Assembly (NCBI GenBank): GCA_049578985.1
Contig: JBAUMZ010000112.1
Coordinates: 1-64,000 of the forward strand
Length of the DNA stretch: 64,000 nucleotides
Origin: TH5896 sp049578985
GTDB lineage: Archaea; Thermoproteota; Nitrososphaeria; Nitrososphaerales; Nitrososphaeraceae
Reading direction: 5' to 3'
The position numbers and the translations under genes are program-made. Numbering within the stretch: the first letter of the stretch is position 1; the number at the start of each line of letters is the position of its first letter. Shown here piece by piece: positions 8,687 to 18,148 of the stretch. The notes below the pieces were generated by a model that ran no database searches, was not told where the DNA came from, and saw only the letters and a list, made by a program, of their open reading frames with translations.

Positions 8687-9038
8687 ACCTCTTATTTATT
8701 AGTCCAGAGGTACAGGCTTGGATAGGTATTGTTCATGTTTCAAACACAAGATGTGGTAAATGCATCATGAGTCTTTATTACCAACCTACTCTATCTTGGC
8801 ATGCGAGAATAAGTTTAAATCACATGTTTCGAAGGACAGTTCAGTTGGGACAAATCATAATCGGAAATTAAGAACTAGGGGTTATTCCCACATAGTCCCA
8901 ATTGAACAGTCATGTTAACTTGGCAACGAATGAGAAGCTACGAACACTTCTCTCATATTCTAGTAGCGTATTTGAACGGGACAGAACATCCGCAGAGGTA
9001 ATCCCCATTGACTGTTAGAGAAAACTTATCTATTAGAT

Positions 9039-9413
9039 TTGAGATATGAATTTGTGAAAGAGTTAAAAATCTTTATCATTGCACAAGATCTTCCCAAGGT
9101 GACTGACATACTTCGCAAGCACAATGTAGGTGGTTTAGCGTTCTCAGAAATTCAAGGTGCAGGTCGTATAAAACGCAAAGAAGTACGCGAGAGAGACGGA
9201 TGGAGCGTCAGGACAGTTACCCCAGAATATGAAGCAAGAACAAAGGTCGAAACAGTAGTACCTGATTCTTCTGCAAAAGAAATTATCGACGATCTTGTAA
9301 GCAGCATAGGTTCCGAAAATGAACCACATGGTGTGATATTTGTTAATGAAGTTTCCAATGCACACGAGATAGGAACTAAACTAAGTGGCGACGCAATACT
9401 AACTCAGCGCTAG
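9039..9413 (+). CDS. P-II family signal-transduction protein (GlnB/GlnK-like)
   Basis: Trimeric cytosolic regulator that senses ATP/ADP and 2-oxoglutarate in nitrogen metabolism. P-II features: LKIFIIAQDLPKVTDIL (strand-helix 1), VGGLAFSEIQGAGR leading into the T-loop, RTKVETVV after it, a second helix SAKEIIDDLVSSIG and GVIFVNEV at the B-loop/last strand. The T-loop departs from bacterial GlnB: GRIKRKEV replaces GRQKG, and the uridylylated tyrosine context is absent. Start may be TTG at 9039 or the GTG at 9054 (MKELKIFI), which fits family length better. No ammonium transporter gene is adjacent. Confidence 0.93.
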   Translation: MRYEFVKELKIFIIAQDLPKVTDILRKHNVGGLAFSEIQGAGRIKRKEVRERDGWSVRTVTPEYEARTKVETVVPDSSAKEIIDDLVSSIGSENEPHGVIFVNEVSNAHEIGTKLSGDAILTQR

Positions 9414-9493
9414 ATTTAGGTTAGGATGGCTTATGACACGCTGATCTTCTCGATGTGTATTAGATCTATTACACCGACTTTATGCACAAGTAG

Positions 9494-9709
9494 TTGGTGG
9501 GGCTATCTAATAGCACTTGGAACATGATGAGGTGGAAAGAATCGGGTCAGGAAAAGAGACACTGTACATACCAACACAAGTACCAGCAAAATCCACCATT
9601 TTTTTATTTGGATTATTATGCAAGTAATGACTTGAGGAAGCTGGTTGCCGGTGCTCATTTATATTGTTATGATCAAGGTAAGGAAAATGGGTGGTTTGCG
9701 GTGCAATGA
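9494..9709 (+). CDS. Hypothetical protein (71 aa)
   Basis: 71-codon frame without a recognised motif and without a good start. The C-terminal part (PPFFYLDYYASNDLRKLVAG) is protein-like. It may be the residue of a longer gene. Confidence 0.25.
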   Translation: MVGLSNSTWNMMRWKESGQEKRHCTYQHKYQQNPPFFYLDYYASNDLRKLVAGAHLYCYDQGKENGWFAVQ

Positions 9710-9868
9710 ATACTGAATCACTAAATACATCTATTAGTTAAATACAATGAATGAACAAACATATGAATACAGATAATCTTCACTTTGTTTGAGCCTTAAC
9801 CACAGTTCATGATTACAGAAACAGCAGTTCATGGTTACACAAAATAATGGGATTGCCAGCCTCCCATT

Positions 9869-11206
9869 CTAGGGAGAATCTAATCTGGACAATTGCTCTT
9901 TCGCCAGTTCCAGAATCTCGATTGTTTTGTCATCAATAGCGGTTCTGGTACGACTATTAGCCCTAGTTCTTATAGTGTCTATCATAACAAGTGCAAAGCG
10001 TTTCAGGGAGTGCGGGCCTTCAGATAGATTCAGCAAAAGTTTTCCAAACTGTTGTATATCATCTTCAGTTAAACCGCGTCACAAAAGTTCTGCAATTGTA
10101 GGGCCGATGAACGGTTGATCTCTAAGGTTCTCCAACTGCTTCTTATGCTCCTCTTTGAGCTCCTGAATCTCCTTAACAAGCCTATCATTTTCGAGCTCAA
10201 CCCCAAGTTTAACATCATACTGAGTTTCGATATCCTTGAAGAATTTGTGAACCGCAGTCAAGTTGCTTAATTGATTAGAAGCTGCGATATTGCTGATAAC
10301 ATCATACAATCCTCTCAGTTTTTCTATGTTGAATCCCATGCTGGCCAGCTCATTATATATTTCAAGTTTGTTGGAATGGAAGCTGATGGCCTGTAGAAGC
10401 GATGAATTCTGGCTGTCTAGGTTTCCAAATTCCTTCAGCTTTTCATTAACCGCTAATTCCAATGCTCTTAATTTGTCCTCTTAATTTGTCCTGTATTGCA
10501 TACTCTGAAATTCCCCAAGTATTCTTTGAGGATCATGCCCATACTGCGCGATAGTTTTAACAGTACTCGCAAGTTTTGGAATGTCATAAGTCATAGAAAT
10601 TCCGTAGTTTTCAAGTTCTTGCTTAAAGATGATGTATGATTTCATCTCATGTTCAAGTTTCCTAATTTGCCCTGAAATCATGTCACAGCTCTTTTCGAGC
10701 TCTGACTTTTTTTCAGCTAGTGTGACAACCGTATTGTTAAGCTGTTCTATCCCATTTTCTAGCTCGTTCTTTTGAATCGTCTTTCTGTCAATATATTGTT
10801 GAATTTCAGGAAGTCGGACATTTTCTTCTTTTAGGAATTTTACAAGATCTTCAATATGGGTTATAACGTTATTGGGTGTAATCCCAAGTCTATTGCACTC
10901 CTTGTACGTATCCGATATAAAGTGCTCAGCGGCTTCTTCGTCTACTCCTTGGTCTACAAATATCTTCATAATTCTAAAACCAATAGCACACTGAGCCGGA
11001 GAAAGACCTTCCCTCTTTAATAACACTCCTAATTCCCTTAAGCCTCGCATTACATCTCTTCCTATTGCATCTTCCCGTTCCCTGATGATATTAGTCACCG
11101 CCCCGTTGCTTATGCCGTTGGCTGACGCTGCGGAATCTCTGCTATAGCCGAGAAACCACATTTCTATAACTTTGGACTTGACTGACTCTGGAATTGGAGC
11201 TGGCAT
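9869..11206 (-). pseudogene. HTH/coiled-coil protein with two in-frame stops
   Basis: One frame of 446 codons, ATG at 11206 to TAG at 9869, interrupted by TAA (10481-10483) and TGA (10079-10081). Read through, it would be about 445 residues. The N-terminus is a helix-turn-helix (SVKSKVIEMWFLGYSRDSAA-ANGISNGAV), followed by a conserved helical domain (LSPAQCAIGFRIMKIFVDQG) and a long coiled coil (residues about 130-220). After the first stop comes EDKLRALELAVNEKLKEFG, another helical region and coiled coil; after the second, RGLTEDDIQQFGKLLLNL to the end. The first stop lies inside a 13-bp tandem duplication. The 241-residue N-terminal product could still be made and bind DNA. Similar proteins are known to me from thaumarchaea, often in mobile regions. 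Confidence 0.8.
10467..10495 (-). repeat. 13-bp tandem duplication at a nonsense codon
   Basis: On the minus strand GGACAAATTAAGA occurs twice in a row. The first unit contains the in-frame TAA of the HTH/coiled-coil gene. A slippage duplication at this point probably broke the reading frame. Confidence 0.75.
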
Positions 11207-11306
11207 TTCTATTCTAAGCGTTTAGGTCCGTTAAATCTTTACATTTCAAGTTTTATACTAGTTGTAATGTAGCGACCTACGAATGGTTCGTCGGTCGTCT
11301 AATGCC

Positions 11307-11421
11307 GCCAAATGCTATTTTACTTCCGTCAAATAACCACTTTCTTCTGCCAAATGCCGTTCTTTTTCCGCCAAACAACAGTCAAATGCGGCGTCAAATA
11401 AGCCGCCAAATGCGCCAAATG
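11307..11421. promoter_or_regulatory. Eight phased G(C/T)CAAA repeats upstream of HTH gene
   Basis: The octamer GCCAAATG, or the close variants GTCAAATA, GTCAAATG and GCCAAACA, begins at 11307, 11328, 11349, 11370, 11381, 11393, 11405 and 11414. Spacings are 21, 21, 21, 11, 12, 12 and 9 bases, i.e. two turns then one turn of the helix, all in one orientation. The cluster lies 100-215 bases upstream of the HTH/coiled-coil gene start. Arrays like this are typical of operators or replication iterons bound by the adjacent HTH protein; that role is inferred. Confidence 0.6.
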
Positions 11422-11689
11422 GCATTTCTGAACTCAAAGGGGGGGGAATGAATAGATGAAACTTCTGACGAGAACAATCTTATTTGTGTTTTTTTGTGAC
11501 TACGTCCAACAATGAATGCTAAACAGTGGTAGCTTTGGAATACCTAGAACAGGGAAAACCTAGGCCGTTGCTTAGACCTCAGCTGAAATTGAAAATGTAC
11601 CTGTAGCCATGAAGTGACAACAAGTCCCAGTACAGAAATTGAGCTGCTCTGTGTACTAAATATTGTGGTCACCATGGCGTGATAACTGA
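11422..11689. other. Non-coding stretch
   Basis: G8 run near 11439-11446. No gene seen. Confidence 0.4.
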
Positions 11690-11824
11690 TTACTTAGATA
11701 TCAGATTAGCCAGGTACTTGCACTCTTCAGCGGTTATTATACCTCTGTCCAAACGCATCTTCAAGATGGATTTTGGATCAATGGTCGTATTAGCGGCGGC
11801 TGCATCGGATGCTATTCCATTCAT
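11690..11824 (-). CDS. Short SHOCT-like peptide or gene remnant (44 aa)
   Basis: 44 codons ending ITAEECKYLANLISK; the IxxEE-KxL pattern is that of the C-terminal SHOCT helix pair (short domain often at the end of larger proteins). A second, poorer copy of the same end lies at 11929-12030 on the same strand (ITIDECKYLISLYLL). Two remnants of one family, probably from truncated genes, are the simplest reading. Confidence 0.4.
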   Translation of the reverse strand: MNGIASDAAAANTTIDPKSILKMRLDRGIITAEECKYLANLISK

Positions 11825-12040
11825 GAAGACTTTTCGAGTTTTAGGCTGGCCCCACGGAAAAAATGGTAGAAACTGCTACGGATGAATCCGCTGCCCAAAT
11901 TTGAATCCCTATAAAAAGATCTATAGCTCTATAGGTTATGTAACGTCTTCAGAGTTCAGCAGATATAGGCTAATCAGGTACTTACACTCATCAATCGTTA
12001 TTTCAATCTTGGAAATTTTAAGCTGTGTGATCATGATCAT

Positions 12041-12503
12041 ATGGTAACAATAGTTGATAGTCGGAATTCAAGCGCTCCCGCTATGTACGAGAGTGGAAAT
12101 TTTGTATATGATACAGCTACTAAACCAGTAACATTTAACGATACGGACACATTTAATTATCAACAAAAAGCACTATCTTATGTAATGAATGGAACAATTA
12201 GGGTAATTAACCAGCCTAACCCTTTGATTCCTGCTTCCTCTTCGAGTAATACCAACGCAGGAGTTAATCCAGATACTGTCGGAACAATGATGGTTCCAGC
12301 CAAAGATCTGGACCAATATGTTTCTACTCTAACTTTAAAGGGGGTTAAACATCGATAGTACTTATACATTTGAAGATCTTCGTGGAGGTCAAAAGGGAAC
12401 AGGCCCCGAACAGGCTTACATCGTTTGGACCAGCTCAGGCATGAATTTAGATCAAGTGATCGCTGCATTAAAAGAGATTACTTCTACGTTACCATATAGC
12501 TAA
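12041..12503 (+). pseudogene. Frameshifted hypothetical protein, 5'-truncated
   Basis: Frame 1 gives MVTIVDSRNSSAPAMYESG...STLTLKGV; the sequel NIDSTYTFEDLRGGQKGTG...ALKEITSTLPYS is in another frame, the switch lying at the G5 run near 12340. Joined, about 154 residues. There is no signal peptide and the start follows a SHOCT remnant directly, so the 5' end may be lost. No family recognised. A sequencing error in the G-run cannot be excluded. Confidence 0.55.
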
Positions 12504-12752
12504 GATCTCTATTTTTTGTTACCATAACCATAACTCGAAATATCTAAAGTTTGAACATACGTTGGGCAGAACTTCTACCAAATATTATACAGTCTAGGCT
12601 CATTTACACAATCAAATTCGTGATATAAAATCAGTTTTTACGACCGTGGTGGTTCTAGGGCAGTAGTGCTTCAAAAGTAGTGTATGGTCAATCAGTTCCA
12701 GACCAAACGAAATTCAATTCAACGAATTCGGTAAATATTCATGTATCATTCT

Positions 12753-13373
12753 TCATTCAAGGCTAAACGAGTCCATCACTTTTCTCATTACTGGTAACGA
12801 ACTATCAAACTCTTCAGGAATTCCGCCATATGTAATTACATATGCCATACCATCTTTCACGGTCCACACTTGAAGGTTCTGTAAAGGAGTCTGGCTTTCA
12901 TCCGTAAATGAATATGCGATCATATGACCAGGTAATCCTGCAAGATTGATAGGAGATGAATTTAGAAGTTCAAAATCCTGAAGTGATCCTACTTGGTTGA
13001 GAGCGGCTGCAGAATATGAATCAAGACTAAAATCCGGCGTTGGCAGCAACTCGGTTGTAACGCTTATGACTTCTGGAGATTGATTATTGACTCCCCCACG
13101 CGGTGAAATGAAAGATAGGCTCTCTTCCTTCTGCCAATCCGACGGATATTCTACTGAAAACCCAAGATCGGAATTGCTATACGTTATCGGTTCGCTAGCA
13201 CCGCCTGGACTCATTGTTTGATTTCCACCTATATCTAGTTCTTCAGGAGTTTGAATAAGGGGCTGAGCTATTGCCGTATCAGAAGTGTTACTGCTTATAA
13301 AAATAAAGTGCACAATGACCACGCTAACTATTGACTCTAAAACTAAAGCAGACGTGAATTTGACTTTCATCAT
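12753..13373 (-). CDS. Exported PsbP-like protein
   Basis: 206 residues from the ATG at 13373. Hydrophobic signal sequence (ALVLESIVSVVIVHFIFISS), a Thr/Pro-rich linker, then a PsbP-like domain: YSNSDLGFSVEYPSDWQKEE, SPEVISVTTE, DFELLNSSPINLAGLPGHMIAY, ending DSSLPVMRKVMDSFSLE. Archaeal PsbP-like proteins of this type are secreted or lipid-anchored with unknown role. The longer frame to 13475 adds 34 residues with no signal character, so the internal start is preferred. Confidence 0.88.
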   Translation of the reverse strand: MMKVKFTSALVLESIVSVVIVHFIFISSNTSDTAIAQPLIQTPEELDIGGNQTMSPGGASEPITYSNSDLGFSVEYPSDWQKEESLSFISPRGGVNNQSPEVISVTTELLPTPDFSLDSYSAAALNQVGSLQDFELLNSSPINLAGLPGHMIAYSFTDESQTPLQNLQVWTVKDGMAYVITYGGIPEEFDSSLPVMRKVMDSFSLE

Positions 13374-13666
13374 TGCGATGTAGACGCAATGTGGTGAATA
13401 AAAAGGTTCCTTGTAACTTGGAGCGCCTGAAGTAATTCGATTTTCCAGGGAAATCTCTATCTGGCAGCCACACATCCCACGGTAATATTAATTCTCAAAT
13501 AGGATTCTCTGGCCATAAAAAGAGAGAAAATATGAACTTCTCTTGATATACTGGCTGTATAAAAGTCAGACACATCAGCGCTCGAACCTGGAGTTAAAGA
13601 ATTTAAGGTATATTGCCCCGGTGTTGGATTGGTGGATGATAGCGGTTCAAAGTTAGTGAGTGTCAA

Positions 13667-13979
13667 TTAGTACACACTCCTGATTATCCATCGCAATAAC
13701 ACAGGCTAGGCAAGAAATTATTATCGTTTGTTCATTTGATCCGGACAGCACACATAGTTGAAACTATTGAAAATCAGAGGATCAACCTCCACGTTTGCAT
13801 ATGAATAGATGGGAAATGGTCTAACATCCTGCAGTGATGAGGAGATTGAGAGAGAGCATCCAAACGGAAGCGGTGTAAAGCATAAGACAAACCTTGTAAA
13901 CTTATCACGTTACCAAAGAAAACCTTATCTCATTCAATGTTCAAAGTAATTATCCATGCTCCGACGATGATCTGCCAAT
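13667..13979. other. Intergenic stretch upstream of histidine kinase
   Basis: Nothing recognisable. A 69-codon minus-strand frame just upstream (13457-13666) has no support. Confidence 0.4.
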
Positions 13980-15698
13980 ATGAATTCCGAAACTAACTCT
14001 CACGATCAAAAAATATGGATTTTGAATGGAGCCGATAAGATTCTAAATTTTTACATTGAGCGCTATAACTTTGTAAGAAAGAATATAGTTGTTTGTGATG
14101 ATTACTTAGGGCCCATAGCGATCAAGAATACCGAGCCCATCTGGCGGGCAAATTTGGAATTGGATAAGAGGGGAGTCAAGGTCAGAGTGCTTACTGACAT
14201 AAGAAATGAAAATCTCGAATACTGCAAGGAGATACTGGAAGAGATAAAAAGCATTGAGATGCGTCATATGGATGGTGTCAAGGGTAATTTCTCCATTAAC
14301 GATAATAGGGAGATTTTTTCAATTTTTGTGGATAAGCCAGGTGAGCCTGTCAAAGATGCAATATTTTCAACACATAGGGGTACCGTAGAAGCATATCTAT
14401 TCACTTTCGAGAACCTGTGGTCTCAGGCTTTCCCTGCTCGTCTTAGGATTAAGGAACTGGAGGAAGGAATACGTCCAGAGGTACTTCAAGCTATCAGAGA
14501 TCCCAGCGAAATAATTGAAGTGGGTCGCAATCTTGTCAGAACAGCCAATGAGGAGATACTCATAATCTTTCATACGGCTAACGGATTACTCCGCCAAGAG
14601 AAGATAGGGGGAGTAAACTTGCTAATTGAGAGCGCGCTCAAATATAAGACTAGAATTAAAATCCTTGTACCAATAGAGAATAGGATTGCAAGTACGGTTC
14701 ACAAACTAAAAAAAATCAAGGGCATACAAATCAGAAACATTGAACAAGCGATGCAGACAATGATGACCATTCTAGTGGTAGACAGAAAGGACTCACTTGT
14801 AATTGAGTTAAAAGATGATACAAAAGAAGAATCAGAACAAGCAATAGGATTAGCTACATATTCTAACAGTAAGTCAACTGTTCTGTCCTATGTATCAATA
14901 TTTGAAACACTATGGAGGCAAAGCGAATTACGGGAAGAACTTACGATTCGTAGCATGGCTCAGAAAGATTTTATAAATATTGCTGCTCATGAATTGCGTA
15001 ACCCCATACAGCCTATATTGGGTCTGTCGGATATTCTTCAACGTTCCGACATTTTCTTAGACAGTAACGGAACAGGATACAAGGCCAAGCAGCAAAAAGA
15101 AATGATCGGTATTATCGCTAGAAATGCAAGAAGGCTGCAGCGTCTCATTGAAGATATTCTTGATGTTACTAGAATTGAAGGCGGGACTCTAAGACTAAAC
15201 AAACAGAATTTTGTTCTTTTAGAGACTATAAGAGAGGTAGTCAGAGACTATATCACCGGTATCAGGAATTCTAACAGAAACCTGGCTATTACATTCAAAA
15301 ATATGGATTCAGAGGAAAACAAGTCCACTAACATACTGGCTGATCAGGATAGAATCAAACAAGTAGTATATAATTTACTAGATAATGCCATCAAGTTCAC
15401 TGAAGATGGTACAATAACTGTTACAACCGAGATTGAAGAAAATCATGTAATAGTAAATGTAAAGGATACAGGAAGAGGTATAGATTCAGAGGTGCTTCCT
15501 AAATTATTTGCGAAGTTCGTAACAAAGTCTGATAGAGGCACTGGTTTGGGATTGTATATATGCAAAGGAATAGTTGAAGCACATGACGGGAAAATATGGG
15601 CTTACAATAACAATGATTCTGATGGCCTTGTGAAGAGTAATAATAACAAAAGAGGCGCTACATTTGGCTTTAGCATACCGATATCCGATCTTGTCTAA
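13980..15698 (+). CDS. Sensor histidine kinase (soluble input domain)
   Basis: 572 residues. Residues 1-320 hold two related input segments (each with a helix, then a strand such as RIKILVPIENRI or VKVRVLTDI, and each ending in ETLWxQ or ENLWSQ), resembling PLD-like/TrmB-associated sensory domains found in thaumarchaeal kinases. HisKA: INIAAHELRNPIQPI with phospho-acceptor H337. HATPase: N-box NLLDNA at 465-470, DTGRGID, then GTGLGLYICKGIVEAH. No transmembrane helices, so it is cytosolic. No response regulator is adjacent; signal unknown. Confidence 0.96.
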   Translation: MNSETNSHDQKIWILNGADKILNFYIERYNFVRKNIVVCDDYLGPIAIKNTEPIWRANLELDKRGVKVRVLTDIRNENLEYCKEILEEIKSIEMRHMDGVKGNFSINDNREIFSIFVDKPGEPVKDAIFSTHRGTVEAYLFTFENLWSQAFPARLRIKELEEGIRPEVLQAIRDPSEIIEVGRNLVRTANEEILIIFHTANGLLRQEKIGGVNLLIESALKYKTRIKILVPIENRIASTVHKLKKIKGIQIRNIEQAMQTMMTILVVDRKDSLVIELKDDTKEESEQAIGLATYSNSKSTVLSYVSIFETLWRQSELREELTIRSMAQKDFINIAAHELRNPIQPILGLSDILQRSDIFLDSNGTGYKAKQQKEMIGIIARNARRLQRLIEDILDVTRIEGGTLRLNKQNFVLLETIREVVRDYITGIRNSNRNLAITFKNMDSEENKSTNILADQDRIKQVVYNLLDNAIKFTEDGTITVTTEIEENHVIVNVKDTGRGIDSEVLPKLFAKFVTKSDRGTGLGLYICKGIVEAHDGKIWAYNNNDSDGLVKSNNNKRGATFGFSIPISDLV

Positions 15699-16569
15699 AT
15701 CATTGCCTTCTAACGAGCTGGAACGATGTTCTGGTTAGCGCATTGTGCATATGCCCCGATCTGCCTCGCTGCCCCCAATCGCAACCTCATCAGGATCGCA
15801 TATTGCTATCCTGTCTCCGGATGTACCGGCAGACACATCTGTTAATCCTACCGCAACTCTTCGTACTTGTAATTCCTTATCCTGTCCAGTATCACATTTA
15901 TCTACTTAACACTACACTATCGAAGTTAGATAGTGCCATAGATAGTCACCTGGACACAATGCCTGGCTGTTGGAAGTGGACCTGTAGCTAGAACTTTTGA
16001 AGGACTAAGAGAATACACCTTCTGGCTACCTTAAGACAAGGGTCAATGGGATCCATCAAGGACATCAATGGGAGGATGTCATATGCCAAACATAGATGAT
16101 GTTAAGTCTATGTTATAGATGATGTTAAGTCTAGAGATATCTTGGTCAAGACATACAATGAAGCCAGGGAACATGAAGGAATTAATGGTCCTACTCCATC
16201 AGTTAAGGTTAATTACATCTACCATGCATACAAGAACTGAGCAGCAGGGGTGTAACCCATGTGGGTAATCAAAAATGTAACTTATCTATGGAAGTGTAAC
16301 ACTTAGGAATCATTTTGAAGACAATATCATAACTTTCTACCTGCATAAACATGTTTTTGATTTTTTATACAAATGGAATCGAACGGGTAATAGATATCAT
16401 GTGGTGTTCAGTTCTAATACCCATAATTTTTGATATTAGATGATCCTAGAATTCAACAGCCCATTTGTATATGACATAGATACTAATGATGGGGAAGTAG
16501 CACTCAGTGCGTATGAGAAAGTATTCGAAAACCCATTAGTTGTAAATAGGTTAACTGACCAAATTCGTT
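15699..16569. other. Eroded region with coding remnants
   Basis: Two protein-like pieces on the plus strand, in different frames and unidentified: AVGSGPVARTFEGLREYTFW (near 15970-16030) and a tail ending INGPTPSVKVNYIYHAYKN with TGA at about 16238. A direct repeat (16092-16110 and 16115-16133, ATAGATGATGTTAAGTCTA) lies between them. Confidence 0.45.
16092..16133 (+). repeat. 19-bp direct repeat, 23-bp period
   Basis: ATAGATGATGTTAAGTCTA occurs twice with four bases between. It interrupts a remnant coding frame and looks like a slippage duplication. Confidence 0.8.
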
Positions 16570-16878
16570 CTATGGAAAGGGAGGGCCATAGCTTTTGCTA
16601 GATTCGACATTTCCGTCGCCTTCCTCCTGCTGTGCAGATGCTATTGAAATACTATTTTCATCGCCCTGGGCCTGAGAACCTAAATTAGAGCATAATACAT
16701 CTAATGGAAACCAATAGTTGCCGCATTCATTTGTCTGTGCTATAGTTTGGCTTTTTTCATAATCAATGGCAAATACGTTATGCACACCCATAGATGATAC
16801 TAACAACAGTACTATGATCGAATTCATTGTTATTACCGATACTCCTGTTGCAGTCAGCAGTCTGCGGATTATATTCAT
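16570..16878 (-). CDS. Small exported CGN/QGDEN protein, DYEKSQT subtype
   Basis: 102 residues. Signal peptide to VFA (about residue 37), then DYEKSQTIAQTNECGNYW, PLDVLCSNLGSQAQGDENS and a C-terminal PPFP. Close paralogs are at 48479 (intact) and 61669 (broken). Two cysteines (CGN and CSN) are positionally conserved in the family and may pair. It lies downstream of a KYEKSQ-type gene on the same strand, the same order as in the 48-kb and 61-kb pairs. Secreted or surface protein of unknown function. Confidence 0.85.
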   Translation of the reverse strand: MNIIRRLLTATGVSVITMNSIIVLLLVSSMGVHNVFAIDYEKSQTIAQTNECGNYWFPLDVLCSNLGSQAQGDENSISIASAQQEEGDGNVESSKSYGPPFP

Positions 16879-17196
16879 ACAGTATTTGATCTAACATTGG
16901 GTGCATATCTCGGTTAAGAAAAAACAATAGAATACAGAAATCATATATCTATTACGTTGTACATTATGGAAGAATCTTCGATCATCGTAGACTGATACTG
17001 AAGTGGCAAGGTGAAATCGGTTGTGAAGTAGAGTATTCGTTTGTCGGGCAAAACGCAGCTTATTACTGTGATAGCTTTCTCGAGGAGAAATAGCTTTGCA
17101 GATAAAGTTGCAGGTACTTGTTATTCATTTTAAAAAAAGTGATAGTTCAGTGAACGGTTAGTTAAGATTCGTGGAACTGTCTAGCTCTGCCGACTC

Positions 17197-17433
17197 TTAT
17201 TGAACTCCAATTATGTTGGCTGCATTTCCGTCGCCCTGTATTTGTGATAACAGATTTTGGCAGAAGACATTCAGTGGCAGTTTACCGTTACCGCATGCAT
17301 TGGCTTGAGAGGCTGCTTGACTCTTCTCATATTTCTTCTTCCCCGCGAATGCACTATCTGTTGTGGAAAGCGCTGTTGCACCAACCAGCATTACAGTAAT
17401 CGTAGCTACGATTACCAAGTATTTTGTGTTCAT
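17197..17433 (-). CDS. Small exported CGN/QGDEN protein, KYEKSQ subtype
   Basis: 78 residues from the ATG at 17433 (MNTKYLVIVAT). Signal peptide ending AFA, then GKKKYEKSQAASQANACGNG, PLNVFCQNLLSQIQGDGN and a short tail. Nearest relatives at 27026, 48027 and 61227, which start with the same kind of MNxK-YxV sequence. The five extra codons to 17448 are not supported by the relatives. Confidence 0.88.
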   Translation of the reverse strand: MNTKYLVIVATITVMLVGATALSTTDSAFAGKKKYEKSQAASQANACGNGKLPLNVFCQNLLSQIQGDGNAANIIGVQ

Positions 17434-17555
17434 ATTAGATCTAGTCAATAGTAACCAGGGTATGGCTTTTCTATTTTTAGAAAAATCAGACGCTAAATTA
17501 AATCTGATTTATGTTTCAGGAGAAATATTAATCATATTAAAGCCCATCTGGAAAC

Positions 17556-17790
17556 TCATCCGGCCGCCAAACAGGCTATAAAACGATCGTAATATACATC
17601 AGGTTCGTCATCATAGTAATCACGTACGTACGTAAACCAATTAAGTTCCCTGGCATATTCATGGTAAGATAATTCCTCACATTCAGATTGAAATGTTTGG
17701 TTCTGAACACTATTAATAGCATCTGATATAAATTGAATCTTTGAGAGCGTTATTTTGCCGTATACTATAAAGTTGATATCTACCCATCAA
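17556..17790 (-). pseudogene. Hypothetical protein remnant without start codon
   Basis: Open minus-strand frame of about 75 codons (ITLSKIQFISDAINSVQ, ECEELSYHEYARELNW, RDYYDDEPDVYYDRF) with natural protein composition but stops immediately upstream and no ATG. A different frame just upstream offers MFLAPHSRKVDG, so a single frameshift at the inverted repeat 17768-17795 may have split a small gene. Family unknown. Confidence 0.45.
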
Positions 17791-17795
17791 CTTTA
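17768..17795. repeat. Perfect 10-bp inverted repeat
   Basis: Arms TAAAGTTGAT and ATCAACTTTA with an 8-base loop. It sits at the apparent 5' end of the remnant frame on the minus strand, so it may be an operator, an RNA hairpin, or the site of the mutation that broke that frame. Confidence 0.6.
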
Positions 17796-17799
17796 CGGC

Positions 17800-18148
17800 T
17801 GTGCGGCGCCAAAAACATGTCAAAAGTTACAGACAAACTTAAGTATCGAAATGCAACATGGCATGAAAGCAAAGGCAAGTTTCTACCTTTGAGTATCAGG
17901 GTTGATATGATTCTGATCCCTTGTTACTATAGATGGAGATGTGGAAATCTAGAGTAGGTCGATAATGACCCCTATTCTGCGGAATGATGGTTTATGAATG
18001 AGATCATCTAGTCTTTGTTGTTGTCATATCTGCGCTTGCTATCACGAGCTCACCAATTAGTAATTGGATGATTAGTAATTAGATATCAAAATTTACCTTG
18101 AATCTTGTACAAAAAAAGAGGGAGGGTTGCAGATTACCTATTATTTAC
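17800..18148. other. Non-coding stretch with signal-peptide remnant
   Basis: Bases 18009-18055 resemble the signal-peptide coding region of the broken hydrolase at 23.9 kb (TCACGAGCTC and flanks), suggesting a lost paralog. No intact gene. Confidence 0.35.

Noticed and set aside
13457..13666. 69-codon minus-strand frame upstream of the PsbP-like gene
   Set aside because: No motif, no homology known to me; overlap only with the unsupported N-terminal extension.
15743..15991. 82-codon plus-strand frame
   Set aside because: Composition rich in C, P, L, Q without order; another frame in the same place shows a more natural fragment.
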